DNA from: Symbiodinium kawagutii
Taxonomy: Eukaryota > Sar > Dinophyceae > Suessiales > Symbiodiniaceae
Assembly (NCBI GenBank): GCA_009767595.1
Contig: VSDK01015851.1
Coordinates: 4,481-68,480 of the forward strand
DNA: 64,000 nt
Direction of reading: 5' to 3'
Every line of letters begins with the position of its first letter. The stretch's first letter is position 1. The notes beneath the pieces were generated by a model that had not been told where the DNA came from, ran no database searches, and worked only from the letters and a program-made list of their open reading frames with translations. Of the stretch, positions 9,976-21,754 are shown piece by piece. Position numbers and translations under genes: made by a program.

Positions 9976-11890
9976 TGCTTTGGTTTGTTACTTTAGCCTA
10001 TGTAAACATCCGTAATAAGGAACTTTGGTCATCCCATTTTCCTTTAAATAGAACTCCCTGGTCAAGGGATTTTTATTTGGGGGGACATTTGGTATTTGTA
10101 TTTTATCTTCCGTGTGGTTTTCAATATCCGCAATTGCAAACAATCAGCTCAACCCTCCAAAAAAAGACATGCGAATGGAAAAGCCGGTTCTTTTTATTTT
10201 GGGGAAGACGGGACTGTTCAGATGGTAGAACCTGTCAAACATATATCCTGATTGATTTTGCCCACCGTCTCAGCATGGAGTTCAAGTATTTTCTGGAGAT
10301 GCCTTATCAAGGGTCAGCTGTCTATGCTTGTATGGCAATGACGTAAAGACCAAAAAAAACTGCAATGCCTTCGGTTTCTACAACTGTAGAAAATGTTGTG
10401 AAAACAAGACTGGGTTCCATTCGCAATTCGCTTATTCCAACAGAGTCGATTGTCATTGGCGAAGAGGCAAGAACATCAATCTTTCCTTGCCACATGCGGT
10501 GTCAAATTGCTTGATGCATATCCAGGGCCTGCGCCGGCACAAGCAACAATCGCTTTGACTGGACGATGTGTCACACCGCAACCATCCGCAACCTGCATTA
10601 AAGTATATATTTGTTTGCTGGGCCACTTGCACACACGCACACGCACATTTGAATGGCGGCTACAATCGGCTTGGTAGACAATGGGCGTTTTTGATCTGTA
10701 TTTGTATGTGAACATTCGATATGTTTGCCTTGCAAAGTGAAAACGAATTTGGAAAAACCCTTATTTGCGACTTGCGAAGGTTTGACTACAAAACGTTGCG
10801 AAATGACCGTCCCTAGATGGCATGGACAATACGCTGTCCAAATGCGGCAACTTAAAGATTTGAACAGTCTTGCAGGTCCAGTCAAACCATAACCAGGTAA
10901 GACCGGAAAATTTGGTAGGAATATTTGCCACCCCGAAGGCTTTCAATTTGTCGGAACGCAATCCCTAGCGGACCGCCCAAGGATTGTAGGAAACGGTAAT
11001 GTTAAACCTTTTGCTGCCACGGGGTCACGCACTGTGGTATCACAAATGTGCGATTTGTTCATTTCTGGAAACACAATCGACAACAAATTGGTTGCTGAAA
11101 GCTTCACGCTAGAGCTGATGCATTTCCAGTTTGCATTTTTTGCACCAAACCATGAGTATTTGCTTGCATTCCTCCAATTGTTCTTGTTCGAATTGTTTGG
11201 CGTTGTTGACCCGTTCCTGCGTAAAGAGGCTCATGTGGTTGCTTTCCCAACAAAACTAAATGTAAAAAAACAACCGCAACAAACAATGCCTGGTGTCCGT
11301 ATGACCGCCACGAACGCTTTGGAGAATACGAAACACTTTTTGATGCTATATCTTCACAAGAAAACCAAGTGCCAAACTGTAAATTCGAGATCTGGGATCA
11401 GAAGGAAAGTCGGAAGGAGGAACAAAACCCGATTCGTTCGGAAGGGTGGCCTTCAAGAGGCCATGCTGTAAAACGAATGGGGTACGCAAGGACATGAAAC
11501 CGTCAGTCAGGTCTTGCCAGCCATTTGGGCTTACCCTTTGGTAAACTAGCCTGGCAATGGAAAATCCATGTAAGAAAATCTGATTTTATGTGATTTTCAA
11601 TTTCCAAAATCAATAGTGCATTGTACTTGCACAAATTTACCACATGTCGTTCCACGTCCATCCCGCATGGAACTGCATCGCCTGGAGGACTTGCAGCGAC
11701 ACCCCATGCGAGCAAACATATTTGTGGGGACAAACCAACCGAAACCCGATGACTTTGCCAACTTCCCACAGAACATTTTCCATTCAAACGGTGGTTTCAA
11801 CACTCAACATTTGCAATCTGTGTTGTTGCTGGTGAAACGAAGAAACTCTTTTGACATCCCGCCGTTTGCAATATGGGAATTGTAACGGGC
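9976..11890. other. No gene recognised
   Basis: Mostly unique sequence. The longest frames (9960-10346, 11034-11471) have no recognisable domain and no splice evidence. It probably includes older, unrecognisable transposon debris, since it leads directly into LINE fragments, but that is inference. Confidence 0.4.
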
Positions 11891-11891
11891 A

Positions 11892-12290
11892 TTGCGCAAG
11901 ATGAAATGCCAAACATGTGCAGACACAGACGGCTTGGTAGTTGAGATGTTTCAACATGCGAATTCGGATGTCTTGCGTGCTTTGCTTGGCATTTACAATG
12001 ATATACTTGCAAACGGGAAATGCGATGAAAAGTGGCAACGCACAATTTTCACCATGCTGCCCAAACTTGTGATACATCTTCAAAATCGCCTACCAAATAT
12101 GTTCTGGGTTGCTACATTTTCGTTTGCAAGGAATATTGGGGTCAACACCAACCTCACCATCAAGTCGGTTTGCGCCCAGGCACCGGAGTTGATGATGCCT
12201 TGGTCGTATTCAGGCCATGTGCAGCAAATCTGTTGAGGGGAATTTGGATGTGTGGTTTGCAAGTTTGGATTTGCAGGTGAAGCAAACCAC
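11892..12290 (+). pseudogene. LINE reverse transcriptase fragment (middle part)
   Basis: Translation gives ADTDGLVVEMFQHANSD and EKWQRTIFTMLPK, then after a frameshift near 12070 a run beginning VGLRPGTGVDDALVVF. The same order occurs in the LINE at 19735-20130 (ADSDGLVLELFK, PKWHRTLFTLLPK, TGFRTGTGIDDAFVVF). These are the conserved early reverse-transcriptase blocks before catalytic motif A. The fragment stops at the LDL of motif A (about 12275). At least one frameshift breaks it. It faces the minus-strand fragment at 12333-12754. Confidence 0.8.
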
Positions 12291-12332
12291 TACCAAATGT
12301 TAGGCATTCATGTGCCCAATTTGCCCCTCACA

Positions 12333-12754
12333 TCAGCTTAAGCAAATTGAGATGAATTCCTGTTCATGCGCCCTCCAAACATCAGAGCGCAAAGCAGCTT
12401 CACGCCACGAACCCAGGATCGAATACCGACAATAGGATTGCAACTTATCGTCCCACTGCGGCCGTGGTCTTCCAGCATTTCGTGGGTATGGTGGTTCCCA
12501 GTCCAAAACCCGAACTGCCCATGGACCACGCGGCAGTTGAGCAGCGTAGGCAGCAAAGCGCCGATATTGCAAGCACCACACATATGCCCAACTCTTGATT
12601 CCGCACGCCTCCATGCACAACACGGCCCGCACATTCCAATCATGAAGAGTTTCGTGCCAAGGCGCCGACCAATCCGTGTTGCCAGGTGGGGACACGATTC
12701 GCCGAAACAGTTTCGACAGAATTGAATACGGTGTTTTGTTCCATGCCCTTTCAT
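12333..12754 (-). pseudogene. LINE reverse transcriptase C-terminal fragment, inverted
   Basis: Minus-strand translation gives SPPGNTDWSAPWHETLHDWN, an LPRGPWAVRVLDWEPP block, AGRPRPQWDDKLQSYCRY and LGSWREAALRSDVWRAHEQE, ending at TGA 12335-12333. It aligns through its length with the end of the LINE ORF2 at 17930-18285 (GPPGSICWDQPWHEILHQWN, GRPIATWDTYFEQFCRYNGLG). The 5' part is missing beyond about 12754. It lies tail to tail with the preceding fragment, so the two are separate insertions or one rearranged copy. Confidence 0.8.
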
Positions 12755-12924
12755 GGCAGGGCGCCAGGGATGGTTAACTTGATTTTTGGCGACGTTGTAA
12801 GTTGATCAACAGTGTAAGTTGATCAAGCCGGGCGCGTCAAAGGAAGTCCTTCCGCTTTCCGCGCATTCGGGTCGACGATTAAGGCGCTATCAAGACACAG
12901 GCCATCCAAGACACGAAACAATTG

Positions 12925-13048
12925 CTTGTTGGCTCGAGTTTTGGCTCGCATTTGTGCTCGGTTTTTTTTTNNNNNNNNNNNNNNNNNNNNNNGGTTTGTG
13001 GCTCGAGTTTTGGCTCGCTTTTTTGCTCGTTTTTTTTTTTTTTTTTTT
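12925..13048 (+). repeat. Duplicated GGCTCGAGTTTTGGCTCG segment with T-runs
   Basis: GGCTCGAGTTTTGGCTCGC followed by a short GC-poor stretch and a long T-run occurs twice (12931-12970 and 13003-13048), separated by the 22-N gap. It directly precedes the LINE ORF1-like frame and may be a repeated 5' UTR/promoter segment. The gap size is uncertain because of the repeat. Confidence 0.65.
12971..12992. other. Assembly gap (22 N)
   Basis: 22 undetermined bases, exactly at a T-run inside a local duplication. Confidence 1.
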
Positions 13049-13061
13049 CGTTGTCCGCATT

Positions 13062-14013
13062 CATGGCTTCAATGACCCCCGATCGTGTCCCACAAAGGCG
13101 CCGCCTTACCTCGCCACTTCATGAAATGGATGATGGTACGGAAGAGCCAGTGCCCGTAACACCAGCAAGATCCGACGACCTTGAGCCAGTGCCCGACACA
13201 CAGATGAGTACACAGATGAACACATTGACTCCAGCGCAAATTGTGCGCAATGAAAAAATGGATTGAACCCCTTGCAGGCGCAAATGGCGACTTTGACCAG
13301 CACTGTGAACGCCAGGTTGAATGAACAGGATATGCGCATTGCCCGCATTGAGCATGTGATGGCAGCAAAAGTTGCCGACTCAACGCCTCCCACAGACTTT
13401 GCGGACAAAATCGCCGAACTCCAAACCCAGATTGATGCTCTCAAAGTCACACCGCGTGCCACTGATGATTGTTGGTGGTTTGCAAGGACTTGGGTCCCTT
13501 CAAGCTGCTACCAAATGGTTGTATGGAAAATTGGAAAGTGTGAATGTGCCAATGCCAACCGAGACTTACATGAAGTCATCGGCGTTCAATGGCGTGTTGT
13601 TCTCCAAATTTTCTTGCACCTATGACCGTGACATCGCCGTGGCAACAGTGGGGAGTGGCAAATTCAGTCATGATCAACATCAAGTATGGGCAACCCAAGA
13701 CCTTCCCATCCCTATACGTGCACGGAAGATGTTTTTGTTGGGTTTGCGTTGGCAAGTCGGTGAATGGGGGTTTTGACAAGCGTGAGATTGAAATTGATGA
13801 GCACTACCACAAGATGATGGTTGCCGGCAGGACTGTTGTGAACATTTCGTCCGAGAATGGGGACCTCAAGTTTGAATGGTGCAGCGGATGGGCGGAGTGG
13901 GATGACTTTCCATCATGTGCAGAGGTACAACAAATCATGGACAGAGCCAAAACATTTTTGTGTAAACAGGGTAAAAGAACTGGCAAGAGCAAAAGTTCCA
14001 CATCCCGACATTA
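13062..14013 (+). pseudogene. LINE ORF1-like (Gag-like) protein, copy a, frameshifted
   Basis: Three plus-strand frames must be chained: MASMTPDRVPQRRRL to about 13265; a coiled-coil stretch (QAQMATLTSTVNARLNEQD, ADKIAELQTQIDAL) to about 13460; IVGGLQGLGSLQAATKWLYG with FNGVLFSKF to about 13640; and finally LSLY..VCVGKSVNGGFDK..RTVVNISSENGDLKFEW to a stop at 14013. Order of parts (acidic N-terminus, coiled coil, an RRM-like GGL/LFSKF domain, an acidic Trp-rich tail) fits LINE ORF1 nucleic-acid chaperones, and similar proteins are abundant in dinoflagellates. At least three frameshifts make it a pseudogene. It is distinct in sequence from the next ORF1 copy. Confidence 0.7.
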
Positions 14014-14192
14014 GGGACATCTCCGTCCGAGTCTAGTTTCACATGAGTCGCTCACATCGCACGCGCCTAGCAGCACTGTGGTTCAGCCGGCTCCGTCTTT
14101 GCACGAGACGAATTCATACGAATTCAAAGTTGGAAGCTCAAGTGTGTGGCTTGTGCGCCGGGTGGCGGCGCGCTGGTCTTTGGAATCGAGCC

Positions 14193-15346
14193 ATGCCGTT
14201 GTCAGCTGATCAAATCCAAAAATTGAAGGATGCAAACACCAAGATTGTGTACCAACAAGACAATCCGAAACTTGCTGGTACGAAGGCATGGGAACGGTAC
14301 GAAAACTACAAACTAGCCAAAACAGTTTCAGAGTCCAGGGAGTACAAGTCAAGTTGGCAAGATCTCAGTTCAGACTTTGAAAAAGGTTATGTGAAATTTG
14401 CCAATGAGGACATGGAGGTTGAACCGCACGCAGGAAAAAGAGCGGCTCAGGCAGGTACACCGGACAAAGAAGCTGCAGCACGATCGAAGGCTCCCCCTCG
14501 AGAGATTGTTGCCCAACCCGCTTTCCCAAACCAGCCATCTGCGCCAGCACCTGGTGAGCACAATGAGGTCAACAAAATTCGAAATGAACCCAGCAACAGT
14601 GCAGACGTTGAGAATGATGATGCGTGAAGAGTGCGTCAACGGCATGCAGGACATGGAACGGAACATCACATCGAACATTGGGGCCATGGTGGATGACCTT
14701 CGGGCCGAGTTAGTTGAGGAAAAGCGGAAAAGACAATCGTTGGAGGATAGGGTAACGCAACTTGAGCAGTCCCCAGAACACGAGGACATCAACAAACGAT
14801 TGTCCGCATTAGAATCTCGAGTCCTTCATCCTTTGCAAGGCAAAACAGAAGAAAATGTGGACAAATCAGTAGTTGTCATCGGAGGTTTTTGGCGACAAGG
14901 AGATTGAAGAGGTGGAAGCCATGGTGACAGAGTTGATGACTGCAGTCAATGGTTATCAAGATGCTCAAATTGTTGAAAGCTCTCCCCCGCTCGCGCTGGC
15001 GCAATTTGACTCCCCAGCCCAAGCCATGAAATTCATCCGTGGACAAAAGACAAACGCCAACATGCAGATCCAGAAGCTTTGGGCTTCCGAAAATCGGAGC
15101 AAAGAGGAAAGAATGCGTTGCAAAGCCTGCAGCAAATTGAAGAGGTACTTGATTGAGTTGCAGGGGTTCACGCCAAAAGATGTCATCGTGTCCTACGAGA
15201 CATTCAGGGTGGTGATCCGGTCGGAGGGAAGGGTGACGTTGGTGGCATCCATCAATGACAGATCCGAAGTGAAATGGGAAGAGGAGGACTTGGTGGGACA
15301 GGAGGTCCGAGATGCTTTCGAAGACTTCTTGACTGACTTGGAGTAG
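14193..15346 (+). pseudogene. LINE ORF1-like protein, copy b, frameshifted
   Basis: Starting at ATG 14193 the frame reads MPLSADQIQKLKDANTKIVY with KLAGTKAWERYENYKLAKT, then a Pro/Ala-rich linker. After a shift near 14600 comes a coiled coil (RNITSNIGAMVDDLRAELV, RQSLEDRVTQLEQSPEHED), then VVVIGGF, typical of the first strand of an RRM-like domain. After a second shift near 14890 comes ALAQFDSPAQAMKFIRGQK and an acidic end (WEEEDLVGQEVRDAFEDFL), stop at 15346. Same plan as copy a but different sequence. It sits right before the endonuclease/reverse transcriptase frame, so it is the likely ORF1 of that element. Two frameshifts separate it into three pieces. Confidence 0.7.
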
Positions 15347-15359
15347 GGGCATGTGTGTT

Positions 15360-18285
15360 CCGAAAATGGTGTCTACAGAAAGTTTGTCGCTTGCAGTGGC
15401 GCCTTGCCACAGCTGGTAACAATGGATGATGTGCACCGTGAACATTTTTCAATGCATGTTTGCACTAAGAATTTGCAAAGCATCCGCAGTGATGTGCGTT
15501 TGGAGGACTTTTTCGTGGAGCTGGGGGAGTGCGACTATGATGTTTTTTTCTTATCCGAAACTTGGAGAAATCAAACCGAGGAATCGTTCACATTGCCAAG
15601 GGGAGACCGCATATTCTTGAGTGGTGGTTGTTCGCAGCATGGTGTTGGGATTGCATTGTCCCCATTTCTGGTGAAAGAAATCCAGGATGTTTCATTTCAT
15701 CCATTTTCAGCCCGTTTGTGTCTTTTGAAATTTTCATTCCGTGATATGCGTTTTGCCTTGTTGGCGTGTTATTTTCCAACATCGTGGGATGACATAGCTG
15801 ATGTGGAAGGAATGTACCATTTACTGGATGTTGTCCTGGAGGATTTGCAATGCACTCGGGTTGTTATTGGTGGTGATTTCAACGCTTCTGTTGGCGCACC
15901 TCGAGCTGGAGACGATGTTGATTCACTTGGGTCTTGGGGGCGCGGCCCACGGAATGAGCAAGGGATTGCATTTACACAATGGGTATTGCAACACGGCTTT
16001 CAAATTTTCAGTCGTCAACAAGGCACGCAAGACCCCAATGATAGTTGGACATGCCAGCGGTACTTTGATCATTCAAGGGTGCAACTAGATTTTCTTCTGG
16101 GAGATCGTCGTGCACTTGTTCACCACACTTGGCATGATGGTGCTCTACCTATTGGATTGGATCATCGCTGTGTCCATTGCCTTCTACATTGGTTACTTCC
16201 TGCTAAGCAAGTTCGCCGCCAAAAGGCGCAAATCAAAAATTGGAAACCATTTTTGGATGACCATGGAGAGCCTTCGATGTACCATGAATATTTGAAAAAC
16301 AGAGTGCTTCAAAACAAAGATGTTACAATCGCAACCATGGAGATGTGGCTTCGTGATGCTGCGATTCATACCGGTGAGGTGGAATCAAACATTCGCAAAT
16401 TTCAGCCTTCGGACTTGTTGCGGGGATTGCGGAGACGTCGGCGGATCGAAACGTGCCAGCAGGCGCGGAAACATCTCACCTTCCAAATTCGTAAATTGCA
16501 ACGCCAAAAATTCCGACAATGGAAGTCGTTACAGTTGACCACCTTTTTGCCACAAGTTGCTTCATGGAAGGAACTGAGGACACATATTCCACGAACATAT
16601 GCTTTGCAAGGAGTGTCACAACCACCAGTGGAGGAGTTCGTTCTTTTGTTGGAAAAATTGTTTCGTGGGAATGCGGTTGAACCTCAAAGACCGGATCGTT
16701 TGGAAGAACCACCATGGACATTGGCAGAGCTGAAAACCGCGATCCAGAGGCTTAAATGCAAACGTGGCGCAGACGATGCTGGTTTGGTTGCTGAACTTTT
16801 GAAAAGTGTTCCTGTCGAAATCCTACAGTGTTGCTGGGCCTCTTCAATGACATGCTCTTGGCTGGTGACGTGCCAAAGGAATGGTCCAAAACGCTGTTCA
16901 TGATGCTTGCGAAAAAGGCAAATGCAGTGCATGCTTCAGATTTTCGGCCGATTGCCATTGTAAGATTGCTATACAAAACATTTTCATACTTGATTTTGGG
17001 TCGGTCCGAAAACGTCCTGGATGCACAACAGCCTGAGGAACAACACGGATTCAGACAGTCATATCGCATCGAGGAGCACTTGCTAACAACAAATTTGTTC
17101 ATTGACAAGGCAACTATGCACGAAACACCTGTTTGGATCATCAGTTTGGATCTTTCGAAGGCATTTGATCGAGTAGTGTGGTCTCAATTGTGGCAAGCAC
17201 TCGCTGACCATGGAATTTCCAAACATTTAATTTCGATAATGCAAGTATTATATGCTGATCAAATAGGCGAGGTGATGGGCACTTGGAACCGGAGCCGTGC
17301 GTTCGACATCAACGCTGGTGTGAGGCAAGGGTGTGTTTTGAGCCCACGACTTTTCTGTTGTGTTTTTCAATGGGCCATGGAGAGGTGGCGGAGACAAAAT
17401 CCAAATGCTGGTTTTGACCTCGGGGATAGCTTGGATTCATTACTGGATTTGAGGTTTGCGGATGACATTCTTTTATTCGCGAAATCTGCATCGGAGGCAT
17501 CCGCTCTTGTGGATTCACTGCTGGATTGTTTTGCACAAGTAGGGTTGCAATTGAATCCCAGTAAAACAGTGGTGTTGACGACTGAAGCCCAGCCACCCCC
17601 AACACTACGAACTGGAAATGGCATCGTTGTGGACATTCTTGACCGCGATGCTGGTCACAAGTGGCTGGGATGCATACTGTCCGCGAAAGGTTCGGTAGGT
17701 CAATGCAAAGATGTGCGATTTCATTTGCAACAAGCCAGCAAGGCATTTTACGCGAATCAATGGATCCTCCGTGACAAATTTGTCTCTGTCAGAACTCGCC
17801 TTCAATTTTTTCACTCTGTTGTGAGTTCAGTCGCTTGTTTTGGAAGTGGATACAGGACTGTGCACCGACAGGATCTACATGCTATGAATGTTGAATTTCG
17901 GAAACTTTTGCGATTCCTTGTGGGCCCTCCCGGAAGCATTTGTTGGGATCAGCCTTGGCACGAAATATTGCATCAGTGGAATGAGAAAGTGCGTCACTTG
18001 ACCGATATGGCTTCAACAGCAGACTGGGTAACCCTTTCCCTCCGTCACCTTTGGAAATTTGGAGGCTATGTGGCGCGGTTACCGGGAAATCGTTGGGTCC
18101 AACGCGTGCTGAGATGGCGACCTGTCGGCCGAGAGAAGATTGGAAGACCAATTGCAACCTGGGATACTTATTTTGAACAATTCTGTAGATACAACGGTTT
18201 GGGCAGTTGGCATGCGGTGGCGGTCGATGATGACTTGTGGCATTCGTTGATGAACGACTTCGTGCAATTTTGTGTCGGCACTTGA
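15360..18285 (+). pseudogene. LINE ORF2: AP endonuclease plus reverse transcriptase
   Basis: The N-terminal part (15430-16190) is an APE-type endonuclease: FFLSETW (catalytic Glu), VVIGGDFNAS, QLDFLLGDR and IGLDHRC (the Asp-His pair). After a basic linker the reverse transcriptase follows: DFRPIAIVRLLYK, LDLSKAFDRV (motif A, about 17146), VRQGCVLSP (B), LRFADDILLFA (C, about 17455), GLQLNPSKT (D) and HKWLGCIL (E), then a C-terminal region ending at TGA 18285. One frameshift near 16820 separates endonuclease and reverse transcriptase; all catalytic residues are otherwise present. The copy is therefore recent. No poly-A tail is evident after 18285; the next LINE begins immediately. Confidence 0.9.
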
Positions 18286-18399
18286 TTTTCTCTCTGGACC
18301 AATGTTTTCGACTCAAAGCAGTCTTGTTTTTCACCCCGCCTGCGCCCAAAATGGGCTGCCCTCGGACGTGCAGGCGCAAAGTCAAAGTTCAAAGTTGGA

Positions 18400-20215
18400 A
18401 GCATACAGCCACAATTTTCGCAGTCATTGCCTTGACCTTCAAATATTTATTAAAAATGCCCGCATCGAGAACAAGCTGTCCGAAACCCTTGGTGAGTTGG
18501 AGTCGGGGTCTTGGGATTTGATACTCTTTAGTGAAACTCGTTCTGCCCTTGGCCAAGTTGAATTGGAAGGTGGTCACAGTTTATATGCACCCAGTGAGCC
18601 TACACATAGTGCAGGGGTTGCCATTCTGGTTCATGAACGCCATGTTCACCAAGTCGTGAGGGTGAAGGAAATTTCAACACGTTTGTTGTTCTTGGGTTTG
18701 AAGATTCGCCAAAAGAAATTTTTACGCTTTGTTGCATTGTACACGCCGCACTGTGGATATCCCCAGCATGATTTGGAAACATTTTACGATGACTCGCATG
18801 TTTGTTTGGAGGACGCCCGACGGCATGGATATGAAATTGTCGTGGGAGGCGATTTCAATACACGGTTGAATGTTGGAATTAGAGGGAGGATGTTGCAAGA
18901 TTTGACTCATTCATTTGGATTGACGGTGGCAAATGCTGATGAACACCTTGTGGATGCCGATGCGGCTTGGACATTTGAAAGCAGTGCCGGTGTGCGAAGA
19001 ACGATTGACTTCATTTTGTGTGGCCAGTCCATTCGCTTGGTCTCTGCTGGGGCGACAGCTTTCTTGGATTTAGGTTCTGGTCACCGCGCCGTTGAATGTT
19101 GTTTCAGCTTGAGTGGTGGCATGCCCAACCAAAGGAAACACAAACAACGACAGTTGTGGAAACCCCACTGTGGTGACCAGACAGTGATGTGTTTGTATCA
19201 CATGCACTTGGACCGTGGTTTGGCTAATCATGTTCCTCACAACTTGGATGATCTGGAAGCCGTTGTCAAACATGCGTCTGAGCAATGTCGATTGCAGGAA
19301 CGGGAAAACAATGCCGCTTACGCTCAGGAACCATGGATGCTACCGGAGTTCCAGGACTTGTTGCACAAACGCCGGACTGCAAGATGTAAACATGACAGGG
19401 CACATTTGTCCAAACAAATTCGAAAAATGTTGCGGAAACAAATGCGTGACAAACGCAACAAACGGAGTGAGCGGATTCTGACCGAATTTACTTCCTTACA
19501 TCACTTGGGTGATTTGCATCGTGATCCTGTCCGTCGACAAGTGCCTATGCGCCATACTCCTGGACCAAAAGAATTTGCTACATATTTTGGTGGCATTTTT
19601 CGTTCCCAAGTTGGTCGAGACACCCCCGTGCTGAAAATGCTTGATGCTTTCATCGCCCAACAGGGTTTTCAAGACATTCCGCGCTTTGAATTGCATGAAC
19701 TACAACTTGTGTTGGGACAAATGCCGTGTAATACTGCGGCTGATTCTGATGGATTGGTGCTTGAACTTTTCAAATTTGGCACTGTGGAGCTGCAAACTGG
19801 GTTGGTGAGCATATTCAATGACATGTTGCGTGCTGGGTCCTTGGAACCTAAATGGCACAGGACTTTATTCACTTTGTTGCCCAAAGCTGGGGACACTTCC
19901 AGACCCAATTGTTGGAGCCTATTGCTGTGCTCAAGGTGACGTACAATTTTTTTTCGAAAATGATCCATGTCAGGCTACGTGGCGTCCTGGACGCGCAGCA
20001 GAGCATGGATCAAACTGGCTTCCGGACAGGAACAGGCATTGATGATGCGTTTGTGGTTTTCGAAGCGCTGTGTGGTAAATGTTTGGAGTGGAATTCTCCG
20101 GCGTGGTTTGCAAGCCTAGATTTGACCAAAGCCTTTGATCGCGTGGAATACGATCCTCTTTTCCAAGCGTTGCTGGAGCATGGCGTGCCTAAGCCGTATT
20201 GTTTAGGGGGGTGCT
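18400..20215 (+). pseudogene. Second LINE ORF2, 3'-truncated by a minisatellite
   Basis: Endonuclease part: NFRSHCLDLQIFIKNARIEN, LILFSETRSA, VVGGDFNTRL, TIDFILCG and LGSGHRAV. The last is normally Ser-Asp-His, so the Asp is replaced by Gly here. Reverse transcriptase blocks follow (DSDGLVLELFK, PKWHRTLFTLLPKAGDTS). After a frameshift near 19908 come VLDAQQSMDQTGFRTGTGID and LDLTKAFDRVEYDPLFQALL (motif A). It ends about 15 codons past motif A, where a 22-bp tandem array begins (20250). Motifs B-E are absent. The frame starts directly behind the stop of the previous LINE. Confidence 0.85.
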
Positions 20216-20249
20216 CTATCACGTTTTGGAGCACTGTCTTTAGACAGGT

Positions 20250-20590
20250 ATGTGTACGTAAAATTGTTGCCATGTGTACGTAAGATTGTTGCCATGTGTA
20301 CGTAAAATTGTTGCCATGTGTACGTAAAATTGTTGCCACGTGTACGTAAAATTGTTGCCATGAGTACGTAAAATTGTTGCCATGAGTACGTAAAATTGTT
20401 GCCATGGGTACGTACAAATGTTGCGATGTGCACGTAAAATTGTTGCCATGTGTACGTAAAATTGTTGCCATGAATACGTGAAATTGTTGCCATGTGTACG
20501 TAAAATTGTTGCCATGTGTACGTAAAATTGTTGCCATGTGCACGTTACTGTTGCCATGTGTATGTTAACCTGTTGCATCTTGTTGCCATG
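20250..20590 (+). repeat. 22-bp tandem array (TGTACGTAAAATTGTTGCCA)
   Basis: About 15 units with an exact 22-bp period (ATTGTTGCC at 20263, 20285, 20307 and so on). Variants replace TGTACG with GAGTACG, GGGTACG or GCACG. The antisense frames read (HMATILRTHGNNFTYTW)n and are artefacts of a repeat without stops. There are no unique spacers, so it is not a CRISPR array. Confidence 0.95.
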
Positions 20591-21089
20591 TGTAGTAGTT
20601 GTTCACGGTTCGAAATTGATCACATGGCTCCACATGTTAGCATTATGGTCCATGGTGGATGGCCGGACGGGCCAACAACCTTTGAAAACACAATGTAGAA
20701 TTCATAAGAATTGCATGTGCTGGGTCAGCAGCACCTCACATTTCGATTTGCTTCTTGGTTGGCTCGGGTCAGCAGACCAACATGTACAGAAGAAGCATCT
20801 TGATATGGCACGCGACCTAAAAATCAGTTCAGGCATGAAAGTTCGATCCAAATGATCCAAGAACTTAGCGCCTTGAAAAATCATTTCAGCTCTTGGCGGT
20901 GTTGGGGTATCCAGGGCCCAGTGGTGTAGAAACATAAATCCTATTCGAAATTTTTTGGGAAACAGCATTGAGTGCTATTGTTGAATGTTGGTTTGTATCT
21001 CTTATCTAACATCTCGCCATCCCAAACAACCGTTCTCACCGTAAACAAACCCCAGATTTGTTGATGAAATTGACCCCCCAAACCAGCCA

Positions 21090-21245
21090 AAAGTTTGTGT
21101 ACACACGGGAAAATTTTATGTACTCATGGAAAATTTTTATGTACTCATGGGAAATTTTTATGTACTCATGGGATCATGTGTACGTAATTTTATGTACTCA
21201 TGGGACGCCAGGAATCCTGGAATTTGTTTATCTGGGACTCGGACC
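21090..21245 (+). repeat. TGTACTCATGGGAAATTTT minisatellite
   Basis: Five units of about 23-24 bases built on TTTATGTACTCATGGGAAA, plus one TGTGTACGTAATTTTATG unit that resembles the 22-bp array at 20.3 kb. Confidence 0.85.
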
Positions 21246-21300
21246 TTTTTTTTTCAGCCAGTCACCGTGTTTGGCAATTGGAGATCTGCAACTGTGATGA

Positions 21301-21314
21301 TTATGAGGAGGAGG

Positions 21315-21356
<42 letters not shown>

Positions 21357-21412
21357 ATGATGATGATGATGATGATGAGGAGGATGATGATGATGATGAT
21401 GATGATGAAAAA
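21301..21412 (+). repeat. GAT/GAG trinucleotide microsatellite
   Basis: Nearly pure GAT triplets with GAG interruptions at both ends. Flanking frames encoding poly-Asp or poly-Met are artefacts. Confidence 0.95.
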
Positions 21413-21754
21413 TGAATGATCCGCATCATGTCATGTTACTCGCATTGATGATTCTGTGTTGATACTTGGGGGTTCAGGGTTCTTAGGTTTCTTTTGGGGT
21501 TGGAGTTCGAAGCGGTGAAAAGTATGATATGATAATTATAGTAATTTGATATGATAATGATTTGATATGATTTGATATGTCGTTGTTCATGGTTGATAAC
21601 TACACATGGCAACAAGATGCAACGTAACAATTTGCATACTAGTAGTTGTTCATGGTTGATAAATCGCTTTGTAATTCATACGCCGGTTATTAATTGAGAA
21701 TGATTTGTATTAAAAATGTGCACCTGCACCTCTTTATGTGCACATATAAGGCTC

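Noticed and set aside
11892..12754. LINE twin-priming (5' inversion) product
   Set aside because: The 3' end of the inverted C-terminal part faces the other fragment rather than the outer edge, which is not the orientation twin priming gives.
20010..20578. Long minus-strand frames with a 22-residue repeat (HMATILRTHGNN)
   Set aside because: Translation of a 22-bp minisatellite; a 22-base period without stops opens all frames equally and overlaps a LINE on the other strand.
20250..20590. CRISPR-like regular array
   Set aside because: Units are contiguous with no unique spacers, and the context is eukaryotic.
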